Positions 14,324 to 21,049 of a stretch of DNA of 48,226 nucleotides are shown one piece after another (the first letter of the stretch is position 1; every line of letters begins with the position of its first letter). The stretch comes from Pseudomonadota bacterium (GTDB lineage Bacteria > Pseudomonadota > Gammaproteobacteria > Xanthomonadales > Xanthomonadaceae). Under the pieces are notes generated by a model, which was given only the letters and a program-made list of their open reading frames with translations, searched no databases and was not told where the DNA came from. The translations under genes and the position numbers were made by a program. Where the stretch lies: NCBI GenBank assembly GCA_023399815.1, contig JAEWOJ010000135.1:1-48226 (forward strand). The letters are read 5' to 3'.

Positions 14324-14572
14324 TCACCGCTGCATAGGTGCCATCCAGTCAACGTCCACCCGTTGCAGGTCGTAGTCTTCCCCGTATTGCAGAGCAGCGT
14401 CGTGTGGACGAAGATCCGCGTAGCGGGCTAACTCTTCTTCGCCCATGCCGGCGTCCGCATGGTCAATCAAGAAGTGCCGCTTCATTGCGGTATCAAAGTC
14501 CTGCAGCCAGCTCGGATCAATGTGGCATTGCATGTCGGTTTTCTCGGACGGCGATGCAACGATTGTGATCAT
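14324..14572 (-). CDS. Small acidic hypothetical protein
   Basis: An 82-residue acidic protein (MITIVASPSEKTD at the start, then HIDPSWLQDFDTAMKRHFLI, GMGEEELARYADL and GEDYDLQRVDVDW). No family recognised; no signal peptide or membrane segment. The start at 14572 has a GAG about 7 bases upstream; a longer version from 14635 and a shorter one from 14533 are possible. It is the last gene of the accessory block and convergent with the restriction gene. The coherent acidic/aromatic composition supports a real gene, but evidence is limited. Confidence 0.5.
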   Translation of the reverse strand: MITIVASPSEKTDMQCHIDPSWLQDFDTAMKRHFLIDHADAGMGEEELARYADLRPHDAALQYGEDYDLQRVDVDWMAPMQR

Positions 14573-14821
14573 CGTGATCTCGTTGGCTGCGACGCACTGC
14601 AGACTACCCAGCGAACCTGCGCGCAACGTCTCCACAGACCCCGGCTTCCCCGCGGGTGTTCAAAGAAAGGATTGGGCGTGCCGATAGTAGCTGTAGTGCT
14701 ACACGCGACGGCGTTCGCCGGTGAGCGGATACGGTCAATGTAGGACACAGCGTGCCCTGTCGAGGTACTGCTCGAAACTTGACTCTGAATCCTTGTCTAT
14801 CACCCAACTTCGAACTGCCCG

Positions 14822-15979
14822 ATGATCGCAACCTTCCTGGTCGGCATGCTCTGCGTCCACCTGCTGTGCTTTGCCGTGATGTTCCTGCTCATCAGTCGGC
14901 GCCTGCAGGGCGACCGGATGGGGATGGAGGTGTTCGCGCTGGGCAACCTCATGCTGGGCGGGGCGTATGTGCTGCAGCTGCTGGAAGGGGCGCCGGGTTG
15001 GGGCTGGATGAGCGTGGCCAACCACACGCTCACGCTGTGCGCGCCGGTGGCGTATTGCGTGGGTGGGGCACGTTTCTTCGGGCGTTCGACGCCGCTGCTG
15101 CGGCCGTTGCTGGTGGTGGCGCTGGGTTACAGCGCCATGCAGGTGCTGGCGCAGTGGGTCTGGGGGCCGGTGGGGCGTTATGCCCTGCTCGCGGCCACCT
15201 GCGCGGTGTTGTTCGCTGGCATGGTGCTGGTGCTGATTCACGGCATGCGCAGCTTCGCGCGGGATCTGCGTGGCGAGATGCTGCTGTTCGCCTGCCTGAT
15301 CAGCGGCATCTGCGTGCTCAACGCTATGAAATTCGCCATGCTGCTCAATGGTGGGCTGGAAGCGCTGGGCATGGATAGCCAGTTCCAGAGGGTCTTCTAC
15401 GTCTACATGTGTTCGCTGGCGACCATCCTGCCGCCGTCGATCGTATGGCTTGTGCTGCGGCGCCTGAGCGACGCCCTGCGCGCTACGGCGGCCCACGATC
15501 CGCTGACGCAGCTACTCAATCGTCGTGGCCTGGATGCAGCACTCAAAGCCCACTTCCGGCGCCGGACAAGCACCGCGCATCTGCTGCTGATCGATATCGA
15601 CCACTTCAAGGGCATCAACGACACCCACGGCCACCACGTCGGCGATGCGGTGCTCTGCGCGGTTGCCGATGCCCTGCGCAGCGCGGTGCGCAAGAACGAC
15701 CTGGTATGTCGGCTGGGCGGTGAGGAGTTCGTCGCCATCTGCGTGGAATCCGACCGCGCGTCGGTGCTGCGCGTGGCCGAACGCGTGCGCGGTGCCATCG
15801 CGGAGCAGGCCATGCCGCAGGAAGCCCGTGGCGATGGGGTGCACTGCACGGTGACTATCGGCGTTTCGCAGGGCTTCAACAACGAAGCCTCCCTTGAACA
15901 CGCCATGCAGCAGGCCGATGCCGCGCTGTACCGCGGCAAGAGTGCCGGCCGCAATCGCATCGAGCTGCACTGTGGCTAG
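14822..15979 (+). CDS. Membrane diguanylate cyclase (GGDEF)
   Basis: A 385-residue enzyme that makes cyclic di-GMP from two GTP. Residues 1-213 hold six or seven membrane helices of an uncharacterised sensor. The GGDEF domain begins near residue 220 (AAHDPLTQLLNRRGLD) and contains the metal- and substrate-binding IDIDHFKGINDTHGHHVGD at 257-275 and an intact GGEEF at 299-303. An RxxD inhibitory site (Arg290-Lys-Asn-Asp293) lies exactly five residues before GGEEF, so product feedback inhibition is expected. There is no EAL domain. The ATG at 14822 is the first residue of the first helix; no clear Shine-Dalgarno sequence is seen. Confidence 0.93.
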   Translation: MIATFLVGMLCVHLLCFAVMFLLISRRLQGDRMGMEVFALGNLMLGGAYVLQLLEGAPGWGWMSVANHTLTLCAPVAYCVGGARFFGRSTPLLRPLLVVALGYSAMQVLAQWVWGPVGRYALLAATCAVLFAGMVLVLIHGMRSFARDLRGEMLLFACLISGICVLNAMKFAMLLNGGLEALGMDSQFQRVFYVYMCSLATILPPSIVWLVLRRLSDALRATAAHDPLTQLLNRRGLDAALKAHFRRRTSTAHLLLIDIDHFKGINDTHGHHVGDAVLCAVADALRSAVRKNDLVCRLGGEEFVAICVESDRASVLRVAERVRGAIAEQAMPQEARGDGVHCTVTIGVSQGFNNEASLEHAMQQADAALYRGKSAGRNRIELHCG

Positions 15980-16041
15980 GACCGCCGCTACCGGAGTGTC
16001 GGCACTTGCCCCGGTGTCGAGCGGGAACGCCTGGCATCAGC

Positions 16042-16071
16042 CGGCGGCCATCCGCGTCTGGATGGCCGCCG
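16042..16071. terminator. Bidirectional hairpin between convergent genes
   Basis: A perfect 12-bp inverted repeat CGGCGGCCATCC / GGATGGCCGCCG with a 6-base loop between the diguanylate cyclase gene and the permease gene. No T run, but stem strength and location fit a shared transcription end. Confidence 0.55.
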
Positions 16072-16094
16072 GGAAATGAGGGCGATCGGTGGGG

Positions 16095-16688
16095 TCAGGG
16101 AAGCGGTGCGGGCGTGTGATCCTGGCTCCGCTTCTGCTCCTTCTTCCATGCATGCAGGCCGCCGGCGGCCAGCGCCACGAACACCAGGTACAGCGCCGCG
16201 GTAGCGTGCAGCGATTTCACCGCGTACATGCCTACGTAGACCACGTCCACCACGATCCACAGCCACCACGCGGCGGCGTGGCGGCGCGCCTGCCACCACT
16301 GCGCCACCAGGCTGAGCGCGGCGAGCAGGGCGTCCAGCCAGGGCAGGGCGGCGTCGGTCCAGGTGTGCATGGCCGCGCCCAGGGCGAGGCCGAAGGCCAC
16401 GCCCATGCCCAGATCGCGCGCGCCGGCGTCGGTCGCCAGCGGCACGATGGCGACGCGACCGTCGGGCTTGTCCTGGCGGTGCCAGTTGGCCCAGCCGTAG
16501 GCGAGGAATGCGGCGAAGGCGCCCTGCAGCAGCATGTCCGAGTACAGCCGCGCCTCGAAGAACACCAGCGCGTACAGGCCGACGGAGAGCAGCCCCACCG
16601 GCCAGGCGAGCATGCGCCGCTGCGCCATCAGCCAGACGCCCAGGGCGCTGGCGATGACGGCCGACCATTCCAGGATCGCCGGGTTCAT
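16095..16688 (-). CDS. pnuC: PnuC-family vitamin permease, probably for thiamine (PnuT)
   Basis: A 197-residue inner-membrane protein with about seven helices. Family features include the W-A-N-W motif (AYGWANWHRQ) near residue 69 and WWLWIVVDVVYVGMYAVKSL near residues 140-160, which match the pore helices of PnuC. PnuC proteins import nicotinamide riboside by facilitated diffusion, but family members behind TPP riboswitches (PnuT) carry thiamine. Its start overlaps the stop of the upstream TonB-dependent receptor by four bases, and that receptor is behind a TPP riboswitch, so thiamine or a phosphate-free precursor is the likely cargo. The symbol is for the family. Confidence 0.88.
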   Translation of the reverse strand: MNPAILEWSAVIASALGVWLMAQRRMLAWPVGLLSVGLYALVFFEARLYSDMLLQGAFAAFLAYGWANWHRQDKPDGRVAIVPLATDAGARDLGMGVAFGLALGAAMHTWTDAALPWLDALLAALSLVAQWWQARRHAAAWWLWIVVDVVYVGMYAVKSLHATAALYLVFVALAAGGLHAWKKEQKRSQDHTPAPLP

Positions 16689-18865
16689 AGCGCGACGGTG
16701 ACCGTCAGCCGTGCCTGGCGCGGGGCGCCGGGGAACAGGTAGTAGTCGCCGGCGCTGCTGCCGGTGTCGCGCCAGTAGAAGCGGTTGAACAGGTTGTCCA
16801 CCGACAGGTTCCAGTCCAGCGCATGCCCGTGCAGTTCATGCCGGAAGCGCAGGCCGGCATCCACCACGCTGTAGCCGGGCGCGCGCACGCGGCCGTCGGC
16901 GGTGGCGACGTTGGAGGAGGCATAGCGCCAGCCACCGGTGAGGCCCAGCCCGGCGACGAACGGCAATGCGTAGTCGGCATGCACGCTGGCGCGGGTGGTC
17001 GGTACGTTGACCAGCGGATGGCCTTCGTAGGCCGGCGTGCCGGTATTGCGCGCGCGCGCCTGCAGCACGCTGGCGCTGGCGGTGAGCTGCAGGTTGTCGC
17101 CTACGCGCCCGCGTGCGCTCAGTTCCAGGCCGGTATGGGTCTGCTGGCCTTGCTGCACGAAGGTGTAGCCGTAGTCGCTGTCGTCCGGCTTGGCGTACTG
17201 GAACGGGCGGCTGATGCGGAACAGCGCTGCGCCCAACGTCAGCGCATCGGACGGTGCGTATTTGGCGCCGACCTCGACCTGGCGCGACAGCACCGACGGC
17301 AGGAAGTTGCCTTCGTTGCTGGTCCAGAACGGCGCCTCCTGGCCGAGTGCGATGCCGCGCACGTAGCTGGCATACAGGTTGAGCTGCGCGTTGGCGCTCC
17401 AGATCAGCGCGGTCTGCGGCAGGAAGTGCGACACGCGGCTCTCGCGCTCAAGGTTGCCGCGCTTGTCCCAGGCGCGCTCGTCCAGGCGCACGAAGCGGCC
17501 GCCGGCCAGCCATTGCCAGTCGTCGGCGAAGCTCATGCGGTCGAGCACGAACAGTGCCTTCTGGCGGCTGTCCAGGCGCCGCACCGACGGGCCGGGCTGC
17601 AGTGGCGAGGGATCGAACTGCGGCACTTCGCGGTCGTGGATGTTGGCGGTGCCGACGTATTCGTTGACGTTGCGGCGCTTGTTCACGCTGCGGTCGAAGT
17701 AGTCCGCGCCGACCATGAGCTGGTGCTCGACCGTGCCGGTGGCGAAGCGGCCGCGCAGCTCGGCGCGCAGCTGCCGGTTGCGGCGGGTGTCGTCCGGGCT
17801 GCGGTAATCGTAGATGTCGTAGTCGCCATTGGGCGCGAAGTAGTTGCCCGGCACGCTGCCGTCGGCGCAGCCGGCCGCGTAGTAGCAGCCATATGCGAAA
17901 GCGACGTTGTCGTCGATCACCGAGCGGCTGTGGCTGGCCGACACGCGCGACTGCCATGCCGGGCTGAAGTCGTAGGTGTGCAGCGCGGTGAGGTTGGTGC
18001 TGTCGATGCCCACCGGCTTCTGCCAGCGCTGGTAGCCCAGCATCTGTGTGCGGTCGACGTTGCGTGGCAGCGCGGTGGCGCCCAGCAGCTGGTAGCCCGA
18101 GGCCGAGCGCTGCGCGCTGGTCTGGTAGTTGGCGTCCACTTCGAGCTTGCCGCGCTCGCCGATCAGCCAGTCGGTGGCCAGTGCGTAGAAGTTGCGGCGG
18201 CCATCGGCGTGGTCGATGTACGAACTGCTGTCATCCCACGCGGCGTTGAAGCGCACGCCGAAGCGCGGCGTCAGCCAGTGGCCCACGTCCACGGCGGCGT
18301 AGCGCGAGCCTTCCGCGTCGGTGCCGAGGGTGACGGTGCGCACTTCGGCCGGTCGCTTGCCGACGTAGTTGATGACGCCGCCCGGCGCGATCACGCCAGC
18401 GGCCAGGCCCGCCTCGCCCTTGAGGATCTCCACCTGCTGCACGTTCTCCAGCGCCAGCCGCTGCTCGCCGGCGAGGGTGAGGCCGTTGAAGCGGTAGCCG
18501 GTAGCGGTATCCAGCGCGAAGCCGCGGATGGCGATGTTCTGGTAGTAGCCCACTGGCGCATAGCTGTCGCCCAGCGAGGCATCGTTGCTGGCCAGTTCGG
18601 ACAGGGTACGCACGACGCGGCGGTCGAGCAGGTCGCGGTCCAGCACGCTGATCGAGGCCGGGGTGTTCTTCCAGTCGCCGCTGCCGAAGCTGTTGGACTG
18701 GGGATCCTTGGCGCCGGGCTGCTTGGCCTGCACGCGCACGGCGGCCAGCTCGGTGGGGGAGCGGTCGGCGGCGGTTTCCAGGGCGCTTGCGTGCAGTGGC
18801 AGGGCCGCGCCCAGGGCGGCGGTCAACAGCGGGATTCGGTGGCAGCGGTTCATTCGTTTCGTCAT
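16685..18865 (-). CDS. TonB-dependent outer-membrane receptor, probably for thiamine
   Basis: A 726-residue receptor. The signal peptide ends near LPLHASALE; the plug domain includes TPASISVLDRDLLDRR, IAIRGF and the AGVIAPGGVINYVGKRP landmark, followed by a 22-strand barrel ending in a C-terminal aromatic/leucine strand (RQARLTVTVAL). Superficially it looks like a siderophore receptor, but the TPP riboswitch directly upstream and the overlapping PnuC-family gene indicate thiamine uptake. Start 18865 (MTKRMNRC) or 18853 are both plausible; a longer start at 18937 would lie inside the riboswitch and is rejected. Translation is expected to be shut off when TPP is plentiful. Confidence 0.9.
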   Translation of the reverse strand: MTKRMNRCHRIPLLTAALGAALPLHASALETAADRSPTELAAVRVQAKQPGAKDPQSNSFGSGDWKNTPASISVLDRDLLDRRVVRTLSELASNDASLGDSYAPVGYYQNIAIRGFALDTATGYRFNGLTLAGEQRLALENVQQVEILKGEAGLAAGVIAPGGVINYVGKRPAEVRTVTLGTDAEGSRYAAVDVGHWLTPRFGVRFNAAWDDSSSYIDHADGRRNFYALATDWLIGERGKLEVDANYQTSAQRSASGYQLLGATALPRNVDRTQMLGYQRWQKPVGIDSTNLTALHTYDFSPAWQSRVSASHSRSVIDDNVAFAYGCYYAAGCADGSVPGNYFAPNGDYDIYDYRSPDDTRRNRQLRAELRGRFATGTVEHQLMVGADYFDRSVNKRRNVNEYVGTANIHDREVPQFDPSPLQPGPSVRRLDSRQKALFVLDRMSFADDWQWLAGGRFVRLDERAWDKRGNLERESRVSHFLPQTALIWSANAQLNLYASYVRGIALGQEAPFWTSNEGNFLPSVLSRQVEVGAKYAPSDALTLGAALFRISRPFQYAKPDDSDYGYTFVQQGQQTHTGLELSARGRVGDNLQLTASASVLQARARNTGTPAYEGHPLVNVPTTRASVHADYALPFVAGLGLTGGWRYASSNVATADGRVRAPGYSVVDAGLRFRHELHGHALDWNLSVDNLFNRFYWRDTGSSAGDYYLFPGAPRQARLTVTVAL

Positions 18866-18933
18866 CAGCCGTGGAGGGAGACGAAGCGAAGGCGCGCACG
18901 CGCGACCGGCCACGAAGGCGGTGTGCCTGCTGC

Positions 18934-19016
18934 TCAAAGCTCCCTACGCCGGTGCAAACCGGATCAGGTTCCAAGGGACTCTCTCAGCCTGGACAAGCCC
19001 AGGCACCCCCGCTTCA
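18934..19016 (-). promoter_or_regulatory. TPP riboswitch (THI element)
   Basis: Read on the minus strand, the element has the conserved pieces in order: GGGGGTGCC, a short variable stem, GGCTGAGA, then CCCTTGGAACCTGATCCGG, a variable loop, and CACCGGCGTAGGGA, with a closing P1 helix GAAGC / GCTTT. These are the TPP-contacting CUGAGA and ACCUGAUC segments of the thiamine pyrophosphate riboswitch. It ends 69 bases before the receptor start. No clear T-run terminator follows, so translational control is more likely than attenuation. Confidence 0.95.
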
Positions 19017-19062
19017 GGCGCGTATTTGACCACAAATGCCGCGGCTTGGCCCGCGGGCGCGT

Positions 19063-20199
19063 TCAGGCGGCGGCGTGCAGCGCGGCCAGCAGCGCCTGGC
19101 CTTCGGCGCTGCGGAACCACTGCGCATGGCCGAGCAGGAAGTCGTGCCAGGCGATATCCGCGTTCGCGGTCGAACCGGTGATGCCCTGGAAGTACTCCAC
19201 TTCAGACAGCGCGAAGTCGAGATGCACCACCGGCAGCAGGTCCGCCAGCAGGTGCACCTGTGCGGCGGACAGCGGCCGCGCATGGCGGTAGCCGTCGAGC
19301 AGGGCGAGCGCGGTATCCACGTGCACGGCCTGCGCGCCGCGTTCCAGTTCCAGCCACGCCACCGCGTTGCGCTCGATGGCGGTGGCCAGGTCGAACAGGG
19401 CGCTGGTGGGCGAGGACAGACCGAAGTCGAGCACCGTCGCCACGGCCATGGCATCGCCCTCGCGGCGCCAGAGCAGGTTGGAGACGTGCCAGTCGTTGTG
19501 CGCCCACGACCGGGGTTCGGCCTGCAGGCGTCCGGCCAGGCCTTCATGCCATGGCAGCACGGCGTGCTCCAGATCGTGCCGCCACGGCTTGCGCGACAGG
19601 TAGTCGGCCAGCGCGGGGCGTTCAACCAGGTCGCGTTCCAGCATCGCGATCGGATCGGCGGCGCGGATCAGGTCGTCGCGCGCCACCAGCACGTGGGTGC
19701 TGCGCTGCGGGGCGTCGTAACTCGCCGATGCCTGGTGCAGCACGGCCAGCATCCTGCCTGCCTCCTGCGCCCGGTCGCGTTCGACCAATGGCGTCCACGA
19801 GGGCGCATCGCGATACAGGTCCAGTCCCTCGGCGAGCGCATGCAGCTCGTAGGTCCAGTCGCCGTGCTCGACCGCCGTGGCCCCATCGCGATCCTGCAGC
19901 ACATGGACCACCGGCACGCCGGCTGCGGCGAGGTGCGCGATGAAGCGATGTTCCTCGCCCAGCGTCGCCGCGTCGCGGACGCTGCGATGGTGGCGCTTGA
20001 CGAAGACATGTCCCGCCGCCCCTTCGACGATGGCCGCCGCCGACATCGGGCGCGGGCTGCGCCACAGCACCGTGCCCGCGCCTTCCAGCTGCGGAAACCG
20101 CCTGCGCAGCCATGCGACCTCGCGACTGCTGATCGCGGGCCAGTCGGCGGGTACCTCGTCGTTGTTGAGGCCCTGGACGCGGTGGTGGGGAGCGGTCAT
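19063..20199 (-). CDS. APH-fold phosphotransferase (possible thiamine kinase)
   Basis: A 378-residue protein-kinase-like enzyme of the aminoglycoside/choline kinase (APH) family. Seen are a nucleotide-binding N-lobe with the invariant Lys in GHVFVKRHHRS near residue 67, the catalytic loop HNDWHVSNLLW (HxDxxxxN) near residues 234-243, and the metal-binding LDFG near residue 258. Substrate class cannot be read from sequence. It ends 46 bases before the TPP riboswitch in the same direction, and APH-fold kinases such as ThiK phosphorylate thiamine, so a salvage kinase is a reasonable inference. The riboswitch lies after this gene, so it would not control it from its own position. Confidence 0.8.
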   Translation of the reverse strand: MTAPHHRVQGLNNDEVPADWPAISSREVAWLRRRFPQLEGAGTVLWRSPRPMSAAAIVEGAAGHVFVKRHHRSVRDAATLGEEHRFIAHLAAAGVPVVHVLQDRDGATAVEHGDWTYELHALAEGLDLYRDAPSWTPLVERDRAQEAGRMLAVLHQASASYDAPQRSTHVLVARDDLIRAADPIAMLERDLVERPALADYLSRKPWRHDLEHAVLPWHEGLAGRLQAEPRSWAHNDWHVSNLLWRREGDAMAVATVLDFGLSSPTSALFDLATAIERNAVAWLELERGAQAVHVDTALALLDGYRHARPLSAAQVHLLADLLPVVHLDFALSEVEYFQGITGSTANADIAWHDFLLGHAQWFRSAEGQALLAALHAAA

Positions 20200-20404
20200 C
20201 GGAAGAGAGGAAGGGCGGGACGTGCGGATGGTGCGGGGCGACAGGGTAGCGCTGCGGAGCGGCGGACTGTTGCAGTCGGGCCGTGCGGCGGACCTTGGGC
20301 AGGCCTTCGAGGTGCAGGGCAGCTCGACTCAGGGAACTACGCCATCCGATATGGCCAATAGCCTTGCGTGGGTGTAGGAAAAGTACGCGCGGCAGTGTCC
20401 GTAT

Positions 20405-20689
20405 TTACCCCTTCTGCCTGTCGCCGCGCCTGAATTCCTTGATCAGCTCCGCAAGCCCGTCGTCCTCGGCGAAGAAGTAGGCCACCGGCAGATCGAGGAC
20501 CTCGGCCAGCCGCTGCAGGGTCTGCAGGTCGGGCTGGTGCACGCCGGTCTCGTAGCGGTTGATGCGCGTGCTGGCGACGAAATCGTCCAACCCGGCCTTG
20601 ATGCCGAGATTGCGCTGCGAGATGCCGTAGTTCTCCCGTGCCTGGCGCAGCCGGACGCTGTAGACGGGGAGCGGTTTTTTTCCAGACAA
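20405..20689 (-). CDS. XRE-family transcriptional regulator
   Basis: A 94-residue DNA-binding protein that is little more than a Cro/CI-type helix-turn-helix: LRQARENYGISQRNLGIKAG at residues 14-33, STRINRYETGVHQPDLQTLQ (recognition region), then RLAEVLDLPVAYFFAEDD, the usual ending of this domain. It has no separate effector domain. It is divergent from the lasso-associated TonB-dependent receptor across a 360-base gap that contains a palindrome in a promoter, so it is a candidate regulator of itself and that receptor/isopeptidase pair. The start at 20689 gives the canonical domain length. Confidence 0.88.
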   Translation of the reverse strand: MSGKKPLPVYSVRLRQARENYGISQRNLGIKAGLDDFVASTRINRYETGVHQPDLQTLQRLAEVLDLPVAYFFAEDDGLAELIKEFRRGDRQKG

Positions 20690-20738
20690 GTGCGTGCACG
20701 CCCCGGACTTCGGTGGACAGAAGCTTCCGGATGGGCGC

Positions 20739-20768
20739 TTGACATCGATACTACGTTAAACGTAGTGT
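20739..20768 (+). promoter_or_regulatory. Promoter with embedded palindromic operator
   Basis: A consensus -35 TTGACA at 20739-20744 is followed by the perfect palindrome ACTACGTT-A-AACGTAGT at 20750-20766; a weak -10 (TAGTGT) at 20763-20768 would overlap its right arm with an 18-base spacer. A repressor on the palindrome would occlude RNA polymerase. The XRE gene next door is the obvious candidate. The transcript would run toward the receptor gene 280 bases downstream. Confidence 0.6.
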
Positions 20769-21049
20769 GCGTTTTGAGTTAATCAGTGAACGCAGTGCGT
20801 GTGCCTGCTCCAGCCTGTCGAGGGGAGCGCAAGGGCGGCACGGCAGGGAGGGGCGGCGCCGGCGCATCGAACGGGCCGCTTTCCCGGACAGGGCATCCGC
20901 AACACCACGGGGAACTTGCAAGCACGGGTCGATGGGCCTCCGTTGCCATGGGGGCTGCGTTGCCCTGCGGCTGCCCGATGGTGCCCGGTGCTCCTGCCCA
21001 TGCCGGGGCCGCATGGGAAGACCCACCATGGAAAGCCAAAGGACGCAGC
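20769..21049 (+). other. Long 5' leader of the lasso-associated receptor gene
   Basis: About 280 bases between the promoter-like element and the receptor start. An open frame in phase with the receptor runs back to 20786, but its composition (Gly/Arg/Ala mixture) lacks any domain and the signal peptide begins only at 21050, so I treat it as untranslated. No other element seen. Confidence 0.4.

Noticed and set aside
14685..14705. GTAGC...GCTAC inverted repeat upstream of the diguanylate cyclase as a third copy of the restriction-gene operator
   Set aside because: Only five-base arms with a different spacing; too weak to equate with the palindromes at 12915-12955.
8417..14821. Prophage or integrative element boundaries
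   Set aside because: No integrase, tRNA gene or direct-repeat attachment sites could be seen at either edge of the accessory block.
16823..19291. 822-residue open frame opposite the thiamine receptor, extending over the riboswitch
   Set aside because: Composition is a shadow pattern and it would conflict with a clear TPP riboswitch and receptor.
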